Assembly (NCBI GenBank): GCA_021787595.1
Contig: JAJYLQ010000033.1
Coordinates: forward strand, 1 to 34,261
Direction: 5' to 3'
DNA length: 34,261 nt
DNA from: Chloroflexota bacterium
Lineage (GTDB): Bacteria > Chloroflexota > Anaerolineae > Anaerolineales > Villigracilaceae
In this document: positions 18,275 through 25,742 of the stretch, in pieces
How positions within the stretch are numbered: the first letter of the stretch is position 1
Layout of the letters: each line of letters starts with the position of its first letter
Position numbers and translations under genes: made by a program
Notes under the pieces: generated by a model
Databases searched by the model: none
What the model was told of the DNA's origin: nothing
What the model saw: only the letters and a program-made list of their open reading frames with translations

Positions 18275-18356
18275 CAATACCTTCGCCAATGCGGCATCGG
18301 GAGCGGCGAACGTAGGGACAATTTGCCAAATTGTCCCACAACTGGCGAAGGTATTG
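18275..18356. repeat. Nested palindromes upstream of the lipoprotein operon
   Basis: Outer arms CAATACCTTCGCCA (18275-18288) and TGGCGAAGGTATTG (18343-18356) are a perfect 14-bp inverted repeat. Within lies a second perfect dyad, GGGACAATTT-GCC-AAATTGTCCC (18315-18337). One palindrome may have inserted into another. Confidence 0.75.
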
Positions 18357-18396
18357 ATCTTTATAACATAAAAGTCGTTGAGTTTTATGCGCAAAT

Positions 18397-18488
18397 TATC
18401 ATTGCGCGAAGCGGCGCCCCCGCGTGTGCGGGATCTTCGACTTGGCGCCACGACGAAGCACTGCGTTAAAACGCCGCTCGCAATGACA
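18397..18488. repeat. TGTCATTGCGAG-type inverted-repeat element, copy c
   Basis: The left end TATCATTGCGCG (18397-18408) and canonical right end CTCGCAATGACA (18477-18488) are inverted with two mismatches. The GGCGCC core is shared with the other copies. It lies 20 bases beyond the stop of the HD-GYP gene. Confidence 0.6.
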
Positions 18489-18507
18489 CAGGCTCATTTC
18501 ATTTCCC

Positions 18508-19059
18508 CTAATGTTTGCGCGCCACTTTCCTGAAGAACAAGTCGAGCAAGTTCGGGTCGAAAAATTCCGCGTCGTGTTCCATGATCTGCAGGGACTTTTT
18601 ATTCGAATAGGCGGGCCGGTAGCCGCGGTCGCTGGTCAGCGCGTCGTAGGTGTCTGCAATGCGGATGATGCGCGCACCAAGCGGAATCTCTTCGCCTCTT
18701 ATTTTATTTGGATAACCAGTGCCGTCGAAATTTTCGTGATGGTTCAGGATGATCAAATGAACGGACGGGTCAATATCTAGATTTTCCACAAGGTTTGCGC
18801 CGATCTTGGCGTGCTGCTGAACCATCACATATTCGGCTTCCGTGAATTTGCCCGGCTTGTTGATGACGAATTCGTTGATGGCGATCTTGCCGATATCGTG
18901 AATGGACGCGGCATATTTTAGGAGATCCAATTCCTTCGTTTTCAGATCAGCCGCTTTGCCCAGCGCGGAGGCATATTCAGTCACGTGATCCGAGTGGGCC
19001 TCGGCGTGCGGATCGCGCAGCCCGATCAGACGAAGCAGGAAAGGGAGGAGGGTGGTCAT
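18508..19059 (-). CDS. Compact HD-GYP domain phosphodiesterase
   Basis: A 183-residue protein that is almost only an HD-GYP domain. Members hydrolyse cyclic di-GMP (some cGAMP) with a two- or three-iron centre. Candidate metal ligands are all present: His22, His54-Asp55 (HDIGK), His83, His107-His108 and Asp136. The GYP signature is DGTGYP (112-117). There is no receiver, GAF or other sensory domain, which most relatives have. It starts 12 bases after the stop of hmgA on the same strand, with a GGGGAG inside the last hmgA codons. Co-expression with tyrosine catabolism follows from position, and a functional link is inference. Confidence 0.88.
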   Translation of the reverse strand: MTTLLPFLLRLIGLRDPHAEAHSDHVTEYASALGKAADLKTKELDLLKYAASIHDIGKIAINEFVINKPGKFTEAEYVMVQQHAKIGANLVENLDIDPSVHLIILNHHENFDGTGYPNKIRGEEIPLGARIIRIADTYDALTSDRGYRPAYSNKKSLQIMEHDAEFFDPNLLDLFFRKVARKH

Positions 19060-19071
19060 TGTGTTGATTTT

Positions 19072-20238
19072 CTACTCCCCGTTTCCTTCCAGCCAGCTCG
19101 CCATGTATTCTTTCTTTTCCAATTCGACGGCCTGCTTCGTGAGCTGCAGCGGATAGAACGTATCCACCATCACGGCCAGTTCGTTGGTTTCTTTTTTGCC
19201 GATCGAAGCTTCAGTCATGCCGGGCTGCGGACCGTGCGGCAGGCCATACGGATGCAGGCTGATGTCGTACTGGTCAATGCCTTTGCGCGACATGAAGCTG
19301 CCTTCGGCATAATAGAGGACTTCATCAGAGTTTATATTGGAATGATTGTAAGGTGCGGGAATGCCTTCGGGATGATAGTCGAACAGGCGCGGCACGAACG
19401 AGCAGACCACGAAGTTGTGTCCCTGGAAGGTTTGATGTGCGGGCGGCGGCTGGTGGACTCGTCCGGTGATCGGTTCGAAATCGCCGATGTTGAAGATCCA
19501 TGGATAGAGATAACCGTCCCAGCCGACAACGTCGAATGGATGATGATCCAGTTCGTGGCAGGTCAACCGGTCCCGCACCTTGATGCGGACCTCGAAGCGG
19601 CCGCGCTCCGTGTGCGTTTCCAACTCTGACGGCACGCGGATGTCGCGCTCCGAATAGGGTGCGTGCTCGAGCAATTGACCATAGTCATTGCGATAACGGC
19701 GCGGCGGCTCGATCTGCGAAGGATTCTCGATGGTAAAGAAACGCGCTTCTTTCGATTCGAGAATCATCTGCCAGGTTGTTCCAAAAGGAATAACGATGTA
19801 ATCGCCGGAATGAAACGGCAGGCTGCCGAATTGCGACTTCAACGTGCCCTCGCCTTCATGGACGAACCAGGTCTCGTAGGCCTGCGCGTTGCGATAGAAA
19901 TAATCCATGCTCTTCGAGGCGCGCGCCACGCCGAGGATCACATCGTTGTTGCCGAGGAGCGGAGTCCGCGCCGAAACGGGATCCGCTCCGAGCGGGGCCT
20001 GAACCGTTCTGAAGGCGCGGTGGCGGATCGGGCCGAAGTCCACGTATTCGGGTTTGAGCGATCCGTAATCTTCGGTCTTCGTCACGCGCGGCGGCAGGAA
20101 GTGATGATAAAGAATGGACTGGATGGATGAAAATCCTTCCAGTCCCATCAGTTCCTCCCGGTAAAGTTTGCCGTCCGGCTTCCTGAATTGTGTGTGACGC
20201 TTGTGCGGTATCTCGCCAAGCTTGTGATAGAAAGGCAT
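19072..20238 (-). CDS. hmgA: Homogentisate 1,2-dioxygenase
   Basis: A 388-residue cupin-fold, Fe(II)-dependent ring-cleaving enzyme that converts homogentisate to maleylacetoacetate in tyrosine and phenylalanine breakdown. Likely iron ligands are His299 and Glu306 in PYNHSNINSDE and His335 in GLPHGPQPG. The segment DHHPFDVVGWDG (231-242) is also typical of the family. The protein is the shorter prokaryotic type, against about 440 residues in human and Pseudomonas. AAGGAG stands 7 bases before ATG 20238. It lies in the same direction as hppD and the fumarylacetoacetate hydrolase gene, separated from them by a cupin and a lipoprotein gene. Confidence 0.93.
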   Translation of the reverse strand: MPFYHKLGEIPHKRHTQFRKPDGKLYREELMGLEGFSSIQSILYHHFLPPRVTKTEDYGSLKPEYVDFGPIRHRAFRTVQAPLGADPVSARTPLLGNNDVILGVARASKSMDYFYRNAQAYETWFVHEGEGTLKSQFGSLPFHSGDYIVIPFGTTWQMILESKEARFFTIENPSQIEPPRRYRNDYGQLLEHAPYSERDIRVPSELETHTERGRFEVRIKVRDRLTCHELDHHPFDVVGWDGYLYPWIFNIGDFEPITGRVHQPPPAHQTFQGHNFVVCSFVPRLFDYHPEGIPAPYNHSNINSDEVLYYAEGSFMSRKGIDQYDISLHPYGLPHGPQPGMTEASIGKKETNELAVMVDTFYPLQLTKQAVELEKKEYMASWLEGNGE

Positions 20239-20317
20239 TCCAACTCCTTGTGGGTAACGCTAATGAACCGCAGCAAAACACCTGAAATATGGATGGGGAG
20301 ACAGCGCCATCTCTTTC

Positions 20318-21157
20318 TTATTGGATCGAAATGGATTGGATGAGCGCATCGAGCGAAGTCAACGATGGGCTGAACTGATCGGGCCGGGCCGCGTTGATCA
20401 AATCCGTAACTTGCCTGAAATAATTCTCGAAGTCTGTGCCGGGCGCGTTGTTTTGCGGGAAAGCGATTCCGCCGGGTGGAACCGGCGAGCTTGGATTGTT
20501 GTCAGCGGGGAGGAATGGCAATTGGGCGGGCAGGATGGCGACGATGTAATATTTGCCGCCGCTCGTCAGACCTTCGAAGTCGTAGAACAGCCCGCCGTTG
20601 TTGACCGGCGAAACATCCTGCGCGTATTGCGTCACGATGCGAACGCCGGAGCCGCCGTTGAACTGGATGACTTTTTCCTGCGCCGCGAAAACCTGTCCGG
20701 CGTTGAAGAATGGGACGCGCGGCAATTGGTCACTGGCGTATTGGGCGCCGGGATTCGATAACACGTCCTGCAAGCGTTGGATGCTTTCCGCCGCAGACGA
20801 ATTTGCCGCCGCATACTCCTGCACGGGATAAACAAAAATCTGCGGGACGTGAAAACTCCCGTTCGATGGATAACCCTGGAAAGTCACTTGAAGATGCGCC
20901 GGGGCAATATCCCACGGCGCGCCGGTTTGGTCGGTGACCACGTCAATCGTCTCAGCGCTGGCGCTGGTTGCGAGTCCGTCCGGGATCACCAGTCTGATCG
21001 GCGATGCGAAAAACGGGATTCCGCTTTGGGTCGCTGTCGCCGCGGCGGGAATCGTTGGCGAAATTTGCGTCGCGGGGGCGCTGAACAGACTGCACGCCAG
21101 GATGATGGTCAGTGAAATTATTCCAACGATTGACTTGAAAAGAATTTTTGAATTCAT
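20318..21157 (-). CDS. Hypothetical lipoprotein in the tyrosine-catabolism cluster
   Basis: A 279-residue exported lipoprotein: hydrophobic signal peptide with lipobox ILAC (Cys22), short Thr/Ala/Pro linker (about 25-45), then a domain of some 230 residues with no motif I recognise. It contains Asn/Pro-rich stretches (PADNNPSSPVPPGG) and no further Cys. A GTG one codon upstream of ATG 21157 is possible, but ATG gives the better signal peptide. It is placed between the cupin and hmgA on the same strand, so it may be transcribed with them. Whether it helps substrate uptake is unknown. A palindrome lies just upstream. Confidence 0.75.
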   Translation of the reverse strand: MNSKILFKSIVGIISLTIILACSLFSAPATQISPTIPAAATATQSGIPFFASPIRLVIPDGLATSASAETIDVVTDQTGAPWDIAPAHLQVTFQGYPSNGSFHVPQIFVYPVQEYAAANSSAAESIQRLQDVLSNPGAQYASDQLPRVPFFNAGQVFAAQEKVIQFNGGSGVRIVTQYAQDVSPVNNGGLFYDFEGLTSGGKYYIVAILPAQLPFLPADNNPSSPVPPGGIAFPQNNAPGTDFENYFRQVTDLINAARPDQFSPSLTSLDALIQSISIQ

Positions 21158-21169
21158 CACGTTTTTTTA

Positions 21170-21194
21170 TAGGTCGGATTGCCAATCCGACCTA
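21170..21194. repeat. TAGGTCGGATT palindrome overlapping the cupin stop codon
   Basis: TAGGTCGGATT (21170-21180) and AATCCGACCTA (21184-21194) are a perfect dyad around GCC. Its right arm includes the - strand stop codon of the cupin gene (21192-21194). Confidence 0.8.
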
Positions 21195-21599
21195 CAGCCT
21201 TATCTTCGGTTCCTCGACGACGACCACGCTTTCCTGTTCGTTCGGATCATTGCGCGCCACAACTGCGATGACCTGTTCTTTGTCACTTAAGTTTACTGGT
21301 TGGTGCGGAACGTTCGGCGGGATGAACAAAAAATCACCGGCTTCGTTGATGGACGAATGTTCGAGGTCCGGTCCGTATTTCGTTTCCGCGCGGCCTTGAA
21401 CAATATAAATGGCTGTCTCGTATCCGTTGTGATAATGCGGCGCGGCTTTTCCTCCCGGCGGAATGATGACGAGGTGCATGCATAAATGCTTCGATCCCGC
21501 CGTGCTGGCAGAAATGCCTTCAAAATTTGGCAGGCTCTGTTTGGTAGGATGCGTCCCTTTTGGACGGACTGTGATAACTGGTTTGTCTTCGACCATCAT
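21192..21599 (-). CDS. Small cupin-domain protein coupled to the FAH gene
   Basis: A 135-residue single-domain cupin. Motif 1 is HYHNGYETAIYIVQGRAE (two His and a Glu for metal) and motif 2 is GDFLFIPPNVPHQPVN (His). Such proteins may be dioxygenases, isomerases or sugar/metabolite binders. Its ATG overlaps the stop of the upstream gene as ATGA, so translation is coupled to the fumarylacetoacetate hydrolase. A second ATG follows at once (21596). The stop codon lies inside a palindrome. Position in a pathway that lacks a recognisable maleylacetoacetate isomerase makes it a candidate for a pathway role, but nothing in the sequence shows which reaction it runs. Confidence 0.85.
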   Translation of the reverse strand: MMVEDKPVITVRPKGTHPTKQSLPNFEGISASTAGSKHLCMHLVIIPPGGKAAPHYHNGYETAIYIVQGRAETKYGPDLEHSSINEAGDFLFIPPNVPHQPVNLSDKEQVIAVVARNDPNEQESVVVVEEPKIRL

Positions 21600-22477
21600 G
21601 TTTTTCTACCAACCTTGTTGCGTAGTGTGCCAAGCCGTTCGATTGTGAGTTCGACGACGTCACCCTCATCGAGCCACGGGCCCTGAGCTTTGGTCAATTC
21701 CAAAAGGCATCCGGTGCCGACCGTGCCGGAGCCGATCACATCGCCGGGCAATAACGTGACGTATTCCGAGGCGCGCGCCAGCAGATCGCCGAACGACCAG
21801 TACATATCATTGAAGTTGCCGCGCGATCTTTCCACACCGTTAATACAGCCCCGCATCGTTAAATCGTAGACCCCGGGGCGGCCTGCCGCTTTATCAGACA
21901 ATTCCTCCGCCGTGACGATGTACGGTCCGAGCGCAGACGCGAAATCTTTTCCCTTTGCCGGGCCGAGGCTCACTTTCATCTCGTCGCGCTGAATATCGCG
22001 CGCAGACCAATCGTTGAAGATGGTGTAACCGAAAATATGTTCCGGCGCATCTTCAGGCCTGATGTTGATGCCGGGCTTTCCAATTATCACCGCGATCTCA
22101 AGTTCGTAATCCATTTCGTTCGTGTAGGGTGGATACGGAATTTCATCATCCGGCCCATATATGTTATTCGGATTCGTAAAATAGAAAATGGGAAACTTGT
22201 ACCATTCCGCGGGGACTTCACGCCCGCGGTTGGCATTGGCGGTTTTGACGTGCGTCTCGAACGCGTAGCCGTCGCGCAAAGTCGTCGGGCGGAGCGGCGC
22301 GTGAAGTTTCACTTCATTGAGCGCATAGGATTCGTCCAACGCATTGCGCGCGGCTTCATCCGCCCCGGCTTCGATGACGGCGCGCATGTCGGCAAAAGGC
22401 AAAAGGTGGATGCGATTCTCTTTAACGAGACCCGGCTGCGGCGGAGTCTGAGGCGTGGAGAAAGTGGCGAATTTCAT
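21596..22477 (-). CDS. Fumarylacetoacetate hydrolase family protein
   Basis: A 293-residue FAH-superfamily enzyme. With hppD and hmgA nearby it most likely cleaves fumarylacetoacetate to fumarate and acetoacetate, the last step of tyrosine breakdown. Metal-site residues are visible as Glu125 and Glu127 in DYELEIAV and Asp156 in FNDWSARD, with the KGKDFA loop (175-180) and a C-terminal GDVIGSGTVGTG. ATG 22477 is chosen, since the upstream extension of 18 residues is low-complexity and not family-like. The ribosome binding site is weak. The stop overlaps the cupin start (ATGA). Short FAH proteins also include hydrolases of other beta-diketones, so the exact substrate rests on context. Confidence 0.88.
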   Translation of the reverse strand: MKFATFSTPQTPPQPGLVKENRIHLLPFADMRAVIEAGADEAARNALDESYALNEVKLHAPLRPTTLRDGYAFETHVKTANANRGREVPAEWYKFPIFYFTNPNNIYGPDDEIPYPPYTNEMDYELEIAVIIGKPGINIRPEDAPEHIFGYTIFNDWSARDIQRDEMKVSLGPAKGKDFASALGPYIVTAEELSDKAAGRPGVYDLTMRGCINGVERSRGNFNDMYWSFGDLLARASEYVTLLPGDVIGSGTVGTGCLLELTKAQGPWLDEGDVVELTIERLGTLRNKVGRKT

Positions 22478-22558
22478 TTTTATCCGTTGGAATGTTTGAA
22501 AGTTAAAAAGTTGGCAAGTCGAACTTTTCAACCTGCCAACCTGTCAACGTGGAAACGA

Positions 22559-23704
22559 TCAGAGATTGCCTCGTTTTTCCTGTTCGAGTTCGAGCGCCTC
22601 GAACAGCGCCTTGAAATTGCCTTTGCCGAAGCTTTGTGAGCCGTGGCGTTCGATGACTTCGATGAACATGGTCGGGCGATCCTGGATGGATTTGGTGAAG
22701 ATTTGCAGCAGGTAGCCTTCATCGTCGCGGTCCACGAGGATGCCGAGATCGTGGATGGCTTTCATGTCTTCGTCAATCTTGCCCACGCGGTCGGGCAAAA
22801 CTTCATAGTAGGTTTCGGGCACGCGCAGGAATTCCACGCCGTTCTCTTTTAATTGCGTAACGGTCTTGATGATGTCGCCGGTGATCAGTGCAACGTGCTG
22901 CGCGCCGGGCGTGAGGTAATAATCGAGATATTCTTCGATCTGGCTTTTCTTCTTGCCCTCGGCGGGTTCGTTGATCGGGAATTTGACGCGGCCATTGCCG
23001 TTCTGCATCACCTTCGACATCAGCGCAGAATATTCGGTGGAAATGTCCTTGTCGTCGAAGTGCATGAGCTGACGGAAGCCCATCACTTTGTGGTAGTAGT
23101 TGACCCATTCGTTCATCTTGCCCAACTGCACATTGCCAACGATATGGTCAATCGCGGCGAGGCCAACGGATTGCGCTTCTTTATCTTTGATCGGACGGTA
23201 GGTCGGCGCGAAGACTCCTTTATAGTCATCGCGATCCACAAAGACGTGAAGCGTTTCGCCGTACGTGTAAATCGCGGATGTGCGGAAGATGCCGAAGTCG
23301 TCTTTTTGCTCGCGCGGACTCCAAGCGGACTTGCCGCCGCGTGACGTGGTTTCCTTCCACGCTTTTTCGACATCATCCACTTCCAGCGCAATGACTTTGA
23401 CGCCGTCGCCGTGAACCATCTGATGCGCGGCGATTTCGCTGGTCGGACCGTAGGCCGCGGAAAGGACAAACCGCGCCTGCCCTGACTCTAAAACGTACGA
23501 GGCGAAGTCGCGGTTGCCGGTCTCCAGGCCGGAGTAGGCCACAGGCTTGAAGCCGTAGGCTTTCCACCAATAAAACATGGCGTGATTGGCGTTGCCCACG
23601 TAAAAGTGGACGTGGTCAATGGATTTGATTTGGAGGAAGTCTGCTTCCTCGGTCATGGGGCGGGAATCGGTAACGGACGCGGGTTTGGACGCGAGTTTTG
23701 TCAT
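22559..23704 (-). CDS. hppD: 4-hydroxyphenylpyruvate dioxygenase
   Basis: A 381-residue Fe(II) enzyme that converts 4-hydroxyphenylpyruvate to homogentisate, releasing CO2 and migrating the side chain. It has two vicinal-oxygen-chelate domains. The iron triad is His187 (AIDHIVGNV), His270 (AQHVALITGDI) and Glu349 (MFIEVIERHG). The C-terminal helix that closes the active site is present (SFGKGNFKALFEA). ATG 23704 is preceded by AAGGAG; the upstream extension is not family-like. It is the first gene of the catabolic group on the - strand and has a good promoter at 23731-23759. The 81-base gap to the next gene has a GTTGGCA/TGCCAAC inverted repeat (22510-22540). Confidence 0.96.
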   Translation of the reverse strand: MTKLASKPASVTDSRPMTEEADFLQIKSIDHVHFYVGNANHAMFYWWKAYGFKPVAYSGLETGNRDFASYVLESGQARFVLSAAYGPTSEIAAHQMVHGDGVKVIALEVDDVEKAWKETTSRGGKSAWSPREQKDDFGIFRTSAIYTYGETLHVFVDRDDYKGVFAPTYRPIKDKEAQSVGLAAIDHIVGNVQLGKMNEWVNYYHKVMGFRQLMHFDDKDISTEYSALMSKVMQNGNGRVKFPINEPAEGKKKSQIEEYLDYYLTPGAQHVALITGDIIKTVTQLKENGVEFLRVPETYYEVLPDRVGKIDEDMKAIHDLGILVDRDDEGYLLQIFTKSIQDRPTMFIEVIERHGSQSFGKGNFKALFEALELEQEKRGNL

Positions 23705-23730
23705 ATCTCTCTCCTTTGGTAATGATGTGG

Positions 23731-23759
23731 ATTCTACGACAAAGATTGTCCGATTGCAA
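23731..23759 (-). promoter_or_regulatory. hppD promoter with a dyad in the spacer
   Basis: On the - strand TTGCAA (23759-23754), a 17-base spacer and TAGAAT (23736-23731) give a leader of about 20 bases with AAGGAG. Inside the spacer is GACAA-TCT-TTGTC (23750-23738), a 13-base dyad well placed for a repressor. Confidence 0.65.
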
Positions 23760-23864
23760 CTCAAAAAGCTGTATGCTGAACAGCGTTTGTGAATTCGGGA
23801 TTTATCGGCGTGACCCGAAGTGCGAGAAAAAATCCTCCGCAGACATCGTACTCGAAGAGTATTT

Positions 23865-23916
23865 CACAGATCACGCAGATGAATTAAAAAATCAGCGAAA
23901 TCTGCGTCATCTGCGG
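23865..23916. repeat. CACAGAT...CTGCGG repeat, copy 1
   Basis: CACAGATCACGCAGAT at 23865 and AAATCTGCGTCATCTGCGG ending at 23916 have imperfect inverted symmetry. A relative with the same ends is at 32899-32936. Its right end covers the last codons and the stop (23907-23909) of the phosphatase gene. Confidence 0.55.
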
Positions 23917-24359
23917 ATGTTGAGATTCTCTTCGATGAATTTCTTCCAAACCGGATACTCGTCCGGATTCCAAATGCGGCGCAAATCCTTGAACGCTTCT
24001 TCGGCTTTCCATCCAAGCCGATTGATGCGATACAAAGTGATAAAGCCTGTGGCGCGATAGTTGGCGCGGCAATGGACGAGTATTTTGTTGTTTTTGTTTT
24101 CATCCATCGCCTTGATGAAGTCATTGAAGTTTTTGCGCGCCGGCGCTTCCCAATCCACCGGAATGTTGATGTATTTCATCCCAAGTGACTCCACCAGCGC
24201 GCCTTCATCGTTTAAATCCCGGTTCGGATCGAACGGCGCAAGATTGACTACTACTTTGACTCCAGTCTCAGCCACCGATTTCATCTGTTCGGCGGTCGGC
24301 ATTCCACTGCTCAATAAATTTTCATTCAGTTGTAAAAAGTTACGAATATCTTCGATCAT
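23907..24359 (-). CDS. Protein-tyrosine-phosphatase-like protein with a CX4R loop
   Basis: A 150-residue protein of the cysteine-phosphatase fold. The phosphate loop is HCRANYRAT, with nucleophile Cys97 and Arg102. The spacing is C-X4-R, not the C-X5-R of classical tyrosine phosphatases; that is the pattern of the DUF442/BLH-like group. A likely general acid is Asp69 in NIPVDWEAP. It starts at ATG 24359, 55 bases after the ybaK-like gene ends, on the same strand, and may be its downstream partner. The C-terminal two Arg codons and the stop lie in a dispersed repeat. Substrate unknown. Confidence 0.8.
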   Translation of the reverse strand: MIEDIRNFLQLNENLLSSGMPTAEQMKSVAETGVKVVVNLAPFDPNRDLNDEGALVESLGMKYINIPVDWEAPARKNFNDFIKAMDENKNNKILVHCRANYRATGFITLYRINRLGWKAEEAFKDLRRIWNPDEYPVWKKFIEENLNIRR

Positions 24360-24380
24360 GATTTGACTTGCCCTTTCAAT

Positions 24381-24401
24381 CCCTCTCCCATTGGGAGAGG
24401 G
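24381..24401. repeat. CCCTCTCCC/GGGAGAGGG hairpin
   Basis: CCCTCTCCC (24381-24389) and GGGAGAGGG (24393-24401) pair around ATT, 14 bases past the ybaK stop. There is no T-run. The arms and the following GGGTGAGGG match the inner hairpin of the 6065-6176 repeat, so this is a fragment of that family. Confidence 0.6.
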
Positions 24402-24414
24402 CAGGGTGAGGGTC

Positions 24415-24888
24415 TTATTTGACCCTCACAACTTTTCCGCCGGTCATCTTGATCAAATCATCAGGCATCAATTCGAAGATCGCATTCGGTGTGCCCGCCG
24501 CGCCCCAAATGGTTTTATATTGAAGCAAATCTTCATCGAGATAGGTTTCCATTTTTTGCGTGTGTCCAAGCGGAGGTACGCCGCCGATGGCAAAGCCAGT
24601 AACGGCACGCACAAAATCCGCGTCGGCGCGAACGATGGCTTCGCCCGCGTATGCGCTGATCCGCTTTTCGTCGACGCGGTTTGCGCCGCTGGTCAATACC
24701 AGAATCGGTTTACTGCTTACCTTACCCTTGAAGATCAGCGACTTGGTGATTTGTCCGAGAGTGCAGCCGGCGCGGTCCGCGGCTTCCTGCGCGGTGCGTG
24801 TGCTTTCGGCGAACTCAATGACTTTGCAATCGAAGCTTTGCGATGTCAAAATATCCTGAACTTTTTGAGCGGTGGGAGATAGTTTCAT
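24415..24888 (-). CDS. YbaK/EbsC-type aminoacyl-tRNA deacylase
   Basis: A 157-residue protein of the YbaK/ProX family. Members hydrolyse mischarged tRNAs, typically Cys- or Ala-tRNA(Pro), so protecting translation fidelity. The family Lys is in ITKSLIFK, and the motifs GANRVDEKRIS and GGVPPLGH are clear. ATG 24888 is preferred; the frame upstream runs through an 8-bp tandem repeat and is a low-complexity artefact. The gene is divergent from the methyltransferase at 25050. Which tRNA it edits cannot be told from sequence alone. Confidence 0.9.
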   Translation of the reverse strand: MKLSPTAQKVQDILTSQSFDCKVIEFAESTRTAQEAADRAGCTLGQITKSLIFKGKVSSKPILVLTSGANRVDEKRISAYAGEAIVRADADFVRAVTGFAIGGVPPLGHTQKMETYLDEDLLQYKTIWGAAGTPNAIFELMPDDLIKMTGGKVVRVK

Positions 24889-24893
24889 AGTTC

Positions 24894-24965
24894 GATAGCC
24901 TGATAGTCTGATAGTCTGATAGTCTGATGGTCTGATAGTTTGATAGTCTGATAGTCTGATGGTTA
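24894..24965. repeat. Nine-unit 8-bp tandem repeat (GATAGTCT)
   Basis: Nine consecutive 8-base units run from 24894 to 24965. Five are exactly GATAGTCT and the others differ by one or two bases. The array starts 5 bases from the ybaK start codon and lies in the divergent promoter region with the methyltransferase gene. Confidence 0.9.
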
Positions 24966-25049
24966 TGGAGTTGGCGGTTGGATGGGCGAACATGATCACG
25001 TTGGAACATTGGGACGTTCGGAGATAGAATTGCAACGGAGTATAACGCA

Positions 25050-25742
25050 ATGCCGAACGAAAAAGAAGTTTATGCAAGCCATGCGATTGAATATGAAGCA
25101 CTGGTTTCGCATGAAGATTATCAGAGAAATATTCTGAAAACGATTCAAGAAATCATTTCGTTGGATGGGTTGGATGTTCTTGATCTTGGCGCGGGCACGG
25201 GACGTTTGGCTTGTCTGCTCGCGCCTTATGTGCGGACGGTGCTGGCGTTGGATTTATCGCCTCACATGCTGACGATTGCGCGCGATAAACTTCGCCGCAT
25301 CACGCGGGACAATTGGCTGGCCGCGGCCTCCGATCATCGTTTCCTTCCGCTGACGGCTCGCCGCGCGGACTTGGTCGTCTCCGGCTGGAGCGTGAGCTAT
25401 CTCGCGGCGTGGAATCCGCTTCGGTGGCGGGAGGAAGCGGACGCGTGGCTGTCAGAAGCGCGCCGCGTCCTTCGCCGCGATGGACATATCATCCTTTTTG
25501 AATCGCTTGGCACGGGAAATGAATCCCCTCAACGATTGGCACATCTCGAAAACTTTTACGATTGGTTGGATGAAGTTGGATTCAAAAATAAATGGATTCG
25601 CACAGACTATAAATTTGAATCGCCGGCGTTTGCAGGTGACATCGCCGGTTTTTTCTTTGGTGATGAGATGAAGCAGAAAATTCTTGACGGGCAATTGACG
25701 ATTTTGCCTGAATGTACCGGTGTGTGGTGGATGAAAATCTAA
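25050..25742 (+). CDS. Class I SAM-dependent methyltransferase
   Basis: A 230-residue Rossmann-fold methyltransferase. Motif I is VLDLGAGTG (43-51), the acidic ribose-binding residue is in ALDLSP, and motif IV/V segments read DLVVSGWSVSYL and RRVLRRDGHIILFESLG. This pattern belongs to the UbiE/small-molecule group; the substrate is unknown. GGAG lies 9 bases before ATG 25050. The stop codon is directly followed by the ATG of the hydrolase gene, so the two are one operon and probably act on the same metabolite. Confidence 0.88.
   Translation: MPNEKEVYASHAIEYEALVSHEDYQRNILKTIQEIISLDGLDVLDLGAGTGRLACLLAPYVRTVLALDLSPHMLTIARDKLRRITRDNWLAAASDHRFLPLTARRADLVVSGWSVSYLAAWNPLRWREEADAWLSEARRVLRRDGHIILFESLGTGNESPQRLAHLENFYDWLDEVGFKNKWIRTDYKFESPAFAGDIAGFFFGDEMKQKILDGQLTILPECTGVWWMKI

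Noticed and set aside
22510-22540. Terminator between hppD and the FAH gene
   Set aside because: The GTTGGCA/TGCCAAC arms are short and no T-run follows; the genes are likely co-transcribed.
24894-24965. CRISPR array
   Set aside because: The unit is 8 bases with no spacers; it is a simple tandem repeat.
24889-25101. N-terminal extension of the YbaK-like protein
   Set aside because: The sequence is a translation of the 8-bp tandem repeat and unlike the family.
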